From Perilla frutescens (taxonomy: Eukaryota > Streptophyta > Magnoliopsida > Lamiales > Lamiaceae), in NCBI GenBank assembly GCA_026008535.1, contig BRKX01000015.1, forward strand, positions 27,611,501 to 27,675,500: 64,000 nt of DNA, written 5' to 3'. Numbering within the stretch: the stretch's first letter is position 1; the number at the start of each line of letters is the position of its first letter. This document shows positions 1-10,282 of the stretch, piece by piece. The notes below the pieces were generated by a model. It saw only the letters and a list, made by a program, of their open reading frames with translations. It did no database searches and was not told the DNA's origin. The position numbers were made by a program, and so were the translations under genes.

Positions 1-1056
1 AGCATGTGAATATGTGATATTAATAAATTTTGAATCTTCCATGATTTGGAGTCAATCTTTTTTTTTGAGTCAATAAACAAAAAATCATTTTTTTGAGTCA
101 ATAATCATTTTTGTTTCTGAAGAAATTAAATCGTATCATCTTACTATTTTTGTGTATCACAAGTTCACAACAACCGCTCATTTTCTTATCTTGTAGCTGG
201 TGGTGTTCCGTCCAAATGAAAATCTACTCTGGTTTATGTATATGTATACGTATATAGATCATACATATATATTTTCTATCCTAGGTACTTGGTATGTTAG
301 AGCAATTCCAATGCTAACACCTATTTGGTGTATATTTTGTATAAATAAATGCAATTTTAACACTAATTTTTTTGGCAACTCCATTAATGCTCAACACCAA
401 ATAAAAAATATTCTCTTAATGATTCCATTTTATGTTATAATTGAAATATAAATATGTTTAATGATTCAAGTGTTTTTTTAAAAAAATGATACTTATTAAA
501 AATTAATTAATAATTATCAATTGTATACTTTCAAAAAATATATAATATTAAAAAATTATAACATGTATATAATGTGCTTAGAATAATAAAACTACTTTAA
601 ATGATCATTAAACTCTTACAATTAGTGAAAAATATTACAAGACTGCAACAGTTATGAAAATACATGCATATATTTTGGTCTCAATGCTCATAATTTGTAT
701 ATTTTTGCTACATATGTTCCATTAATGCATTTCGAAACACAACATGAGCATCTTTGTTCTTGATTTCTCTATATCAAGCAAGAAATTCGTTGAACTGAAC
801 ATTAAATTAATTGTGCTTTTATTAAAATTATTTATTTATTTAGATGGTTTATAATTTAAATTAAGTGAATATATAATTTATAAATTAAATTAAGTTTATT
901 AGATAATTCATTTATCAATGATTTTAAATAATAATTAAAATAGTGCATTAAATGTTGCATGACCCATCAACACTAATTTTGCGTAGGATTTGGGACAACA
1001 TTTGAATGTATTATATTCTTGCCCCAAATTAGTGTTAAGTTCACCATTAGAGTTAC
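1..1056. other. AT-rich non-coding DNA
   Basis: No credible gene was found. The stretch is strongly AT-rich, and its short open frames have no recognisable domains. A weak inverted similarity links about 298-340 (with the words agagcaattccaatg and ctaacacc) to about 1005-1050 (ctaatggtgaactt read on the minus strand). This may be an old MITE, but the ends and target duplication do not line up well enough to call it. Confidence 0.5.
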
Positions 1057-2343
1057 TGATAGCTGTGTATTTTACACAATTTTTGAACATGAAAATAATA
1101 TCCTTTATCTTGATAAGTTGTGTGATTTACTAGCGTTTGTGCTTATTATCCTATCATTTCGTGTTTTTGATGTGTTTATTAGTTTTGCAGTGAAAGTGGT
1201 GAAAAGGTGATGGTCTAATTATGCTTTAGGCTTAATTAATTATTTACTTAAAGCCTAATGGATCAAATTAAATGAATAAAGTCTGTTGAAATTTGAAGAC
1301 CAGCTTGATAAGGGAGTGGGTCGACCCAGAAAGCTTCGGTCGACCCACCCATGTGCAATTTGTAAAGGGCTGGGTCGACCTGATCCAATTTACTTGGGTT
1401 GACCTAGTGCAATTTCGGTCCTCTGGATCGACCCAACTTTCTCACTTGACCCATGTTGGTGGCTTCACAAATTGATGAGTTTTTCATCTATAATTAAGGT
1501 TCCAAACTTGAAATATAGAGAGACAACAAGAGAGGCACGTGGGAGAAGGGAGGAGAGACGCCATTCACACCCAAGAACACCCTCACTACATCATTGATAT
1601 GCATCTACATATCCCGAGAAGACGGAAGAGGCGGACAACACCATCTACACTTGGGGAGAGCTGTAGACCATTAGAGACGAGGATTCGACGGTGTTGGAGA
1701 GAAGATTCATCATAAAGGACATTTGGATGCTCCAAAGAATATTCAGTGCCGTCCATATTTATTTTATGACGTTTCAAACTTTGTTTTATTTCATTTCGAT
1801 TATATCTAGCTAATTTATTTTAGAAATTTAGGGTTTGCAAATATTGTGGATTGAATGATTTGATTTATTGAGCTATGTTTTTTGTTCATTACCGGGTATT
1901 TGATTACCTAGTTTGGATTTCTCATATGTATGTTGATGGCTACAACATGTGTATGCAAGCTAATTAATTGAAAGATTCTCAACTGTAAGAGCCGATATTA
2001 CAACCAACATAAGTCCTAATTGATTTTTGATTCAAGTACACGCATTTTAGTAGTAGAGAGATAGACGATTTGCAAACATATGGTGGATTGCTGTATTTTT
2101 CTGATCTATGAGAGTTCCTTCGTACACTGGAGTGTTGAGTGAAATTTCTATTACCTGTCGAGAGGGTGTAATTCCAATGATTTTGATTTTTGTGCTATTA
2201 ATTTTATCTGTCCAATCTTTCCATGTTCAGTTTAGTACATCTGAGAATGAATCCGAGGTAAGTATCCTGATCATCACTTTATATCTTTCCTTTTCTTTTC
2301 TTTTTCGTTGCTCGGGACTAGCAACAACTTAACTTTGGGGGTT
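1057..2343 (+). repeat. Decayed LTR-type repeat, copy A
   Basis: This copy begins TGATAGCTGTGTATTTTACA and shares that start, its order of motifs and its spacing with copy B at 2344-4960. The shared parts are the opening, a cluster of GGGTCGACCC-like palindromes (1318-1445), a leader with the word gagacgcc, and a segment around 'tctagctaa' followed by 'ttagggt'. Its last bases, actttggggg (2332-2341), look like the polypurine tract that precedes a 3' LTR. A reasonable inference is that a 5' LTR and a scrap of internal sequence were fused by deletion, with copy B as the 3' LTR. No protein-coding part remains. The lineage (Ty3/gypsy is most likely from the style of the termini) is unproven. Confidence 0.5.
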
Positions 2344-4960
2344 TGATAGCTGTGTATTTTACATAATATTTGGATATGAATTGATGCTCTTTATTATATG
2401 AAGTTGTGTATTCTATATAGTTTTAGTGCATATATTGTGATCTTTTGGAGTTTTTATGTGTTTGCTAGGAGGGGTGTGCATTCGGTTCGAACCGAACCTG
2501 ACCGAACCGAACTAGTAAAACCGAAGTGGACCAAAATCGAAAAAAAGTAGAACCAAAGCCAAACCGAAGTGAGGTACTGATCGAACCGAACCGAAACCGA
2601 TCTAATCGGTTCGGTTTCGGTCGGTGTTCATCAAACCGAAAATCATAAAAAAATTCCAACTGTTTTCGTTTTGCAGAATGGAAAAAAAATCAAACCTACA
2701 AAACTCTTAACAAGTATAGTTGGCAATGAACAAGCAATCAAAAAATGCATACAGAACAAGTGTTGGAGAATTCAGAATTGCGTGCACAGTGGACTACTTG
2801 AATTATTACTTCTAATTAATTTTCTTGATTATTTATATTTTGGGGAAATAAAATAGAACATTACAGGTTGAGCTTTAAATAAAATTGAACTGCAATTCAA
2901 ACCTGAAATTACACAGCAAGTATCACATTCACATATGAGCTTCAATTCTTTCAGTAATTTTTGACAAGAAATTGAATGAAAAAGAAAACTTGCTAAGTGT
3001 TGTCGCCTGTCGAAGTTGCTGGAGATGAGGAGGGGAGCTATTGCGTCCAAGGCTCGGAGTTGCTGTGTCGTCGGATTCTCAGAGATGCTGCTTCGTTGGA
3101 GATGCTGGGCAGTGGTCATAGCCGCACAGGCTACACAGGTCGCATGGAGAGGTGTCGCTGTGTCGTAACTGTCGTCGGACCTACTGCAATGTTGTACGTT
3201 GATTTGGGGGGCTGATTTACGTCGGAGATGGTAAGAGGGAATGGCCGAAAGGGTTTTTCAATTTGAATGACTATTTAGGTTTAGATGTTTAGACTAGTGC
3301 ACTCATCAGCGTATACCAATTTTTTTGCATAATGTACTGTATAAGCTATAATATATATATATATATTGTAGATAATTTTATTTTATTTTTATTTCAGATT
3401 CGGTCGGTTCGGTTTTTATCAATTTTTTGAAAACTCAAACTAAAATCGAACTGAATAATAATTGGTTCTCATCCCCTAAATCAAAATCGAACCGAACATA
3501 AAATCTCTCAAACCGAAACTGATAATTCGGTTCTATTTTTCGATTGCAGTTCAGGTATGCTCAACCCTATTTGCTAGTTTTGCAGTAATAGTTGTGTTTT
3601 GACTGCATATTTGGAGCAAAATGAGCAAATATGGTCGAAAGGAGTTAAAGAGGTGTTTAATTGGGCTTTTGAGCTTAATCGGATACTAATTTGGAGTTAA
3701 TGGACTGGATTAAATGATTGAAGCCCGGATAATTTTGAACCCAGTGAGAAAAGAGACCGGGTCAACCTGAAAAGTGTTGGTCGACCGGTCCCAGTATAAT
3801 TTGCAAATGAGTAGGTCGACGCGACCCGGGTCACCCAGGTTGACCCTGTACAAAAACATGCCTCTGGGTCGATCTACTGAGCTCGGTCGACCCACATGAG
3901 CGGGTCCGCGGGACTTAATTTTATCCACTCCAACTCAAGGTTTTTGACCTAAATATAAAAGCCTCATTTGATACACATGCGAGAGAGGATCAAAATACAA
4001 CAAAAAATCATCATACAACTGGAAATACATTGGAGACGCCAAGATACTCGGAGGAGACTCACTAGACCTCGATCAAGTCGACAAGGTTGATTGAGATGGA
4101 GTGCCGTTGCAGTGAAGGCAAGACTACTTAATTACTCTATATTTTTCGGTTCTTCTATCTTTGTTCTCATGAACACTTATACTCTAGATTCGTTTGTTTA
4201 TTTTATCATGTCTAGCTAAATTTCTAACTAGGTTTTAGGGTATGGAATAGTATGGATTTTAATATATGACTCGATTGTTTTTCTTCTTGCTATCTCTTGG
4301 GATTTGGTTTCTATGATTTATTTAATATCTTGTATGGATGCTTGATCACCATTTATGCATCCTAGTCGTTAATCTGAAGCACTGACCAGAGAATGATTAA
4401 TGATAGAAAGATAGAAATCATTTTATGTGTGCTTGGAAGGACCGACCAAGTGAACAACTATTGCATAGGGTTGAATAGATCTTTGTGTGCTTGATCAGGA
4501 GTAGCAACATGTGTGAAGAACTAACCGTAGTGAAACATGTGCTTGTTATATCCATGTTATGATTTATGCCTTTAAAAACAACTTGATAACAACCTAGTGA
4601 TCCCCCACTATTGATAGATTAAAAACAAGAAGTCGGGCTGAAAGAGTAAAAGATTATATTAATTGAAATAATAAACCCACTCTCCCTAAAACCTTGGTTT
4701 TTCCAATTATTTGTTTCTCTGCATATTTTCGATTTCTACTGTTTTATTTTATGTTGTTTATTTTTGTTCTCTCTTTATCTGATTATTAGTGTCTAGATAT
4801 TAAGTGCGTATAGTCAATTCATTCTTTGTGGGATACGATACTCTTGCTCACCTAGGTATTACAATAGCACCGTGCACTTGCGGAACGTGTTATTTTGTTA
4901 ATAATTAGTGTGTGAACTTGCGGTTACTTATTTTTTAATAAATAGTGTGTCCGTTATTCT
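2344..4960 (+). repeat. Decayed LTR-type repeat, copy B, split by a DNA transposon
   Basis: This copy begins TGATAGCTGTGTATTTTACA like copy A and follows a polypurine-like run. It is interrupted at 2469-3569 by a hAT-like element. After the interruption it continues with the GGTCGACC palindrome cluster (3765-3905), a TATA-like 'ataaaagcctc' and a transcribed-looking leader. Near 4833-4890 come 'tgtgggatacgatactc' and 'gtgcacttgcgg', phrases common in the 3' part of Ty3/gypsy LTRs in plants. The exact right end is not certain. No coding sequence is present. Confidence 0.5.
2469..3569. mobile_element. Non-autonomous hAT-like element (8-bp TSD)
   Basis: The insert is flanked by the exact 8-bp direct repeat TTTGCTAG (2461-2468 and 3570-3577). 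The left end reads GAGGGGTGTGCATTCGGTTC. The right end, reverse-complemented, reads TAGGGTTGAGCATACCTGAA, an imperfect terminal inverted repeat. An 8-bp duplication with AGGGGTGTGCA-type ends fits the hAT superfamily. Both flanks are rich in CGGTTCGGTT/AACCGAACC runs (2480-2640, 3395-3540). The centre (about 2990-3235) is more GC-rich and could be captured DNA. No transposase is encoded. Confidence 0.72.
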
Positions 4961-6728
4961 TACTGTGCATCCACCTTGTTTCTATATTTTAAAATTTATA
5001 TACTCTATAACCTTGTTTTCTAGTTTGTTCTAGTGATATGTCTTTCTTCATGAAAATTGAAATTTATGTCCTCTATTAATGTGAATTATACATAATACCC
5101 CAATGTTTGCAACTTATAGCAATTATAATATCATAATATATATTCAGTAGCAATTTTAAACCACCCTCTTCCTCCAACTATTTTTCATTTTTATCATGAT
5201 TATACACTTCGTAAGTTTTTCTGACAATTGAAAGCTATAAAATATGTTCATCGGCATGATGACTCAACTTTAGCTTATGTATAACTAATATGTTTCTCGC
5301 GCAATGCTCGATATTATTTTATTTTATAATAATTAAAAAATTAAAAGCAAAATTCAATCATAATTAGATATATATTTGCAATACAACCGTATATAGGTGT
5401 GTGAAACAAACGTATAAATTTAAAAGTTTAAATAGATTAAAAACTAAACTTATTTTTTATATACATAAACAATAATTATCATAATTATTTAAACAAACAA
5501 ATAACTTAATATATATCATCTTGGAGTAAAAAAAATGATATAAAAAGGATGACGCAAAAGAAGTTGATTGAGCTTGTGGTTTGTAGTTGTACAGTTAAAA
5601 TTTATAGCAAAAATAAAATCTAATTGCCCAACAGCTCAACAGACATAACCATGCAATGGAGGGACTTTTTTCATGCAATTGTGATTTGAATTGACCTATA
5701 TATGTTTATATTTTGATTAATTAGAAGTGAATATTTATATTATTTTGACATAAAATAGAAATGTTAAAATTTACGTAATTAAGTGAAAATGAAAATTGAC
5801 ACAAGTAAATGCTATGATTACACATAAAATTTACTTGGCCACAAATTTTTTCACTTGATTGATCACAATACAAACCATCAGAACGTCATAAAACATGGTA
5901 ATAAGATAATTTAAATAGAACTAAAAGTTTCACGTCTAAATAAATTATTAACAACTTACAAATAATAGGGCAACTGGATAATCTACGAATACAGAGCATT
6001 TATAATAAAATTTGGAACAGATTTGAGTATATATAAATGTAAAAGTTGAAAATCGAACTTCCATCTTTTTTATTATAATAAATTTATAAATCAAATTGTT
6101 AAACCACATTTACCTAACCTGAATAAAATTAATTTAATAAGTTAAAAACTTTACATAATAAAAAGATTGAAAAATAATTAAATAAAAATAAAATGTTAAA
6201 AAACAAGTATATAGAAAGTAATTGGAAATTTATATAAATATAATGATGCATGCATCAATTATAACACTGTGTAATTAACATGGTCAATTAATATACATAC
6301 ATTTCTATATTTGCCCAACTCAATCTATTAACATTGAAAATCTTGCTTTCCAGCTTCTTCTTTCACCGGCTGCTGATAAAATTATGGAAAGAGAATTTAA
6401 AAATATTTTGAAAAAAAAGAACAAAAACAACTGCCTTAAATTGAAAAAATAAAAATATGATGATAAAATGAGAAAAAAAAATTTAATAAAAAAGAACGCA
6501 AACAACTATATATGCGCCACATATAGTTGATAACTTTTGACATCAAATATGTTTTTTACTAATTTTTTCTGATATTTTTTTTATTTATAATTTTGTCCTT
6601 ATGATTTTGTTTTAATATTCGACGTTTTAGTTTTAGAATATCATATAATCCAAAATTAAATAAAATGTAATAAAGATACTTCCATATCTCTAAGATGCAT
6701 ATTTCTTTGGTAACAAATAAAGATAGCA
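4961..6728. other. AT-rich non-coding DNA
   Basis: No gene, RNA gene or clear transposon end was found. The stretch is dominated by A/T runs. An open frame at 6320-6505 on the minus strand is a low-complexity poly-Phe reading of T-rich DNA and is not a gene. Confidence 0.6.
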
Positions 6729-6733
6729 TGTAT

Positions 6734-6916
6734 TTTTGTAAATATATCTAATAGATATATATGGTATGAGTGACGACCAAGAACTATGGTATGAGTGACG
6801 ACCAAGTAATTAACCCTAAAACTCTAGCCCTTGTACTATTATATATAGAGGCATTTGGTCCTCATATTATGGACACACAATTCATATTCTCTCTCGTCTA
6901 TCTCTTATTTACAACA
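6734..6916 (+). repeat. copia-1 5' LTR
   Basis: The 183-bp repeat matches 13672-13855. The first base pair of the expected TGTTG start is mutated to TTTTG. The end is ACAACA. It contains a tandem duplication of about 26 bp (tatggtatgagtgacgacca, twice, 6758-6808) and a TATA-like 'attatatatagag' (6838-6850). Confidence 0.9.
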
Positions 6917-6930
6917 CGTTATCAGCACGA
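6917..6930 (+). other. copia-1 primer-binding site, tRNA-Ile anticodon-arm type
   Basis: The sequence CGTTATCAGCACGA directly follows the LTR. It is not complementary to the 3' end of initiator tRNA-Met, the usual copia primer. It is complementary to the anticodon arm of plant tRNA-Ile(AAU), as recalled, if inosine at position 34 pairs as G. This would be half-tRNA priming as in Drosophila copia. The tRNA sequence is from memory and should be checked. Confidence 0.6.
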
Positions 6931-7499
6931 TTGTTCTACCATCTCCTTCAAATCTAGAAGTCTATCGATCCTAGAAGGTACATTCATTAATTTTCTTTCC
7001 ATTCGCAATAATTATGATTTGCAATGAATGAAATTTATGAAATTGTGTTTTTCGATTCGGGAATTTTGAAAAGCTTAATGATGCCGAGAATGTTTTCGCG
7101 TATATTAAATTGCGTGGATTTAATAATTAGTTTTAAATGCATCAGAGTAAAGAAAGTTAATTGATTGGTAATGATTTAATCAATTAAAATTTTTTGGGAT
7201 TATGATGGACTCGAATTGCAAATTTCTTTTACATCATGTTTATTGACTTTAATATATTATGTCTGCTTTTCTTATTATTATAATAATCGGTCTTTTCCGA
7301 TTTAATCTTGAAAAATTAAATATTGATGCTATTCGAGTAGCACAAGTAATATTCATGAAGAATATTACATTCAAGATCATAAATTGATGCTATTAAAGTA
7401 GCACAAGTAATATTTCAGAAGAATATTACATGCTCTAAAGAGCAAATAAATTGAACATGTGGATAATATATCCTTGATTCTTTGTGCAGAATTGCACAA

Positions 7500-8460
7500 A
7501 TGACAAACATAGTCAAACTTGAGTTCATCGCCCTTGACATCTCGGGCAAGAATTATATGTCATGGACTCTTAATGCGGATGTTCACCTGATCTCAAGAGG
7601 TCTAGGGGAGACAATTAAAGAAGGAAACAAAGCATCTCAACAGGATCGTGCTAAGGCGTTGATTTTCCTTCGTCATCATCTTCATGATGATCTAAAGATG
7701 GAATATTTGACCGTCAAAGATCACAGTGAGTTGTGGACAAACCTAAAAGAAAGGTTTGATCATCAAAAGACTGTCGTCCTTCCTAAAGCTCGTTACGAGT
7801 GAATGCATCTTAGACTGCAAGACTTTAAGTCTGTGAGTGCTTATAATTCTGAATTATTTATAATTATTTCAAAATTGAAACTTTGTGGAGAGAATATCAC
7901 TGATGCTGACATGCTTGAGAAAACATTCTCCACTTTTCATGCTTCTAATGTGATGTTACAGCAACAATATAGGGAGCGTGGTTTCAAAAAGTACTCTGAA
8001 CTAATATCTTGTTTGTTGGTTGCCGAGCAAAATAATGAATTGCTCATGAAAAACCATAAACTCCGCCCCACTGGTTCCGCTGCATTGCCTGAAGTCAATG
8101 CAACTTTCAACCATGACAATGGACATGGTCGTGGGAACCGACATGGGCGTGGACGTGGACGTGGATATGGTCGCGGTCGTGGACGCGGTAAATCAAATGA
8201 TGCAACCTCTAGCAACAAAAGGCATAAAACATCCGACGAGCACAATTCATCCAAAAAGGAAGCTGCATGTCATAGATATGGCATGAATGGACATTGGTCA
8301 CGTACTTGCCGAACAACAAGAAGGAAACCACTGTCGTTGACTTTGACGGTCCAATTGATACTACTCACTTAGATGTCTCCGACTTCTTTGATGACCCAAA
8401 AGGAGATAATATGGATCAGTTGATTGGTGGTGGTGTGCTTGAAGATGATCATATGGACAT
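7500..8460 (+). pseudogene. gag: copia-1 gag (UBN2-type) pseudogene
   Basis: This encodes the nucleocapsid polyprotein that packages element RNA. The likely start is the ATG at 7500, which opens MTNIVKLEFIALDISGKNY, a typical copia gag start. A TGA at 7801-7803 falls in RARYE*MHLRLQDF-type context, where the family has Trp, so TGG has become TGA. Downstream come a Gly/Arg-rich RNA-binding stretch (about 8120-8195) and a zinc knuckle. The knuckle reads CHRYGMNGHWSRTC and should be CX2CX4HX4C. Its second Cys is Tyr, so zinc binding is probably lost. A frameshift near 8320 puts the acidic gag tail (VDFDGPIDTTHLDVSDFFDD region, to about 8466) in another frame. Confidence 0.9.
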
Positions 8461-8617
8461 TGTTTAGTCCTTTATCATTTATTTCTAGTTGATAAAGAAG
8501 ACATTGCTTATTTACTTTCATATCGTTATTTTTCTGTTAAAAACAATTGTTTATTTTCATTTCGTATTTTTACTCAATAATAATTAATCCTCTTTTAAAA
8601 ACATCTCAAACATTCAA

Positions 8618-8917
8618 ATGGAATCTTGTGATATTTGTCTTGCTTATAGTGCCACTACACACACCATTCTCCAAAATAAGAAATATTTTCTTAAGTTGAC
8701 ATTAGCTGAGGATAATGTTAACACGATATCAAGTGCATCTAATATCATTGAAGGTTCTGGAAGAGCTTGTATCATTTTACCAAATGATACTAAATTAGAT
8801 ATTGAAAATGCCCTGTATTTTAGTAAGTCCAAAAGAAACTTACTAAGTTTCAAGGATATCCGGTATAATGGATACCACATCGAGACTATATCAGAAGGAG
8901 TAAATGAATATCTCTGA
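8618..8917 (+). pseudogene. pol: copia-1 aspartic protease pseudogene
   Basis: This is the retropepsin-like segment between gag and integrase. It would cleave the Gag-Pol polyprotein. The catalytic triplet should read D-S-A in the context CLADSATTHT. Here the Asp is Tyr (CLAYSATTHT), so the active site is destroyed. The rest of the domain is well preserved, including EGSGRA and NLLSFKDIR near its C-terminal end. The frame ends at a TGA (8915-8917) after NEYL, before the GAG-pre-integrase region. About 65 bases follow before the next long open stretch. Confidence 0.88.
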
Positions 8918-8980
8918 ATAAATTCTTTTGTATTCGACCATAAGTGAACAAAAGAAAAATTATCAACACTACCTTCGGGG

Positions 8981-10030
8981 ATGTATTACACATTCATAAA
9001 GGCAATTGAGACAAACCATGTCATGAACCCGAAGTTCAATGACACAAAAAGCTTTATGCTTTTGCATGATAGGCTTGGACATCCTGGAGCAACTATGATG
9101 CGCCGAATAATCAATAATTCATATGGGCACAACATGAAGAATCAAAAGATTCTTATGACAAATGAATTCCCATGTGATGCTTGTGTGCAAGGTAAGTTAG
9201 TCATTAGACCTTCATATATGAAGGTTCATATTGAATCTCCATCTTTCTTAGAGAGAATTCAAGGACATATTTGTGGACCTATACATCCACCATGTGGCCC
9301 TTTTCGATACTTTATGGTATTGATTGATGCATCTTCTAGATGGTCACATGTATGCTTGCTTTTTACTAAAAATGCAGCATTTGCTAGACTACTTGCTCAA
9401 ATTATAAAATTACGAGCTCAATTCCCAGACAATTCAATTAAAAGAATTCGTCTTGATAATGCTAGTGAGTTTACGTCTCAAGCATTTAAAAACTATTGTA
9501 TGATTATTGGAATTGAGATTGAACATTCAGTCGCTCATGTCCATACTCAAAATGGTTTAGCAGAATCGTTTATTAAATGTCTTCAACTTATTGCTAGACC
9601 GTTACTTATGAAGTCAAAACTCCCAACTACTACTTGGAGTCATGCCATATTACATGCGTCAACATTAGTTCGTATTAGACCATCGGCCAACCATGAATAC
9701 TCCCCAATGCAAATTATTTTTGGTCGAGAACCAGATGTTTCTCACTTACGAACTTTTGATTATGCGGTTCAAGTCCCAATTGCACCCGCACAACAAACAA
9801 AAATGGGTCCCCAAAGAAGGCTTGTGATACATGTTGGATTTGATTCACCTTCAATTATAAGGTATATTGAACCTTTAAAAGGTGATTTATTTACTGCACA
9901 TTTTGCAGATTGTCATTTTGATGAAATGACATTTCCAACATTAGGTGGAACGAATCTACTTCCAGAAAAGCATAAGGAAATATCTTGGAATGAGAAAAGC
10001 TTGTCACATTTTGATTCTCGAACTAATTAA
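8981..10030 (+). pseudogene. pol: copia-1 integrase
   Basis: This is the longest intact frame of the element (349 codons). The GAG-pre-integrase/zinc region has HDRLGHPG at about residue 30 and CDAC at about 66. The rve core keeps its D-D-E set: Asp in LIDASSRW, Asp in RLDNASEF (family: DNA.EF) and Glu in NGLAESFI. The C-terminal domain runs through FGREPDVSHLR and GFDSPSIIRYIEPL. It would join element cDNA to the chromosome. The catalytic residues are present, but there is no intact polyprotein to release it. The linker to RT (10031-10500) is open only in pieces and holds stops at 10029, 10215 and 10266. Confidence 0.93.
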
Positions 10031-10282
10031 TGTGAACAAGAAGTTGAAAAGATTATTCATTTGCAAAAGATTGCAAACCAACTTTCTGATGCTTTTGTAG
10101 ATTCAAGAAAAATGACACAATCTCACATACATGCTGCAAATACTCCAGCCAAAATTGATGTCCCTAGAGGACAAATAGCATTGGCAGTAAATAAGTCTAA
10201 AATTCATAAAAAATGAGGTCGACCAGTTGGTTCCAAAGATTATGTGCCTAGGAAAAGAAAGGGGTAAGATGGAAACCAAACA

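Noticed and set aside
298..1051. Possible MITE ends (gagcaattccaatg and the reverse of catta gag)
   Set aside because: The inverted match is short and gapped, and no target duplication fits.
7937..8254. Minus-strand frame with a Pro-Arg repeat (PRPRPRP)
   Set aside because: It is the antisense reading of the Gly-Arg-rich part of copia-1 gag.
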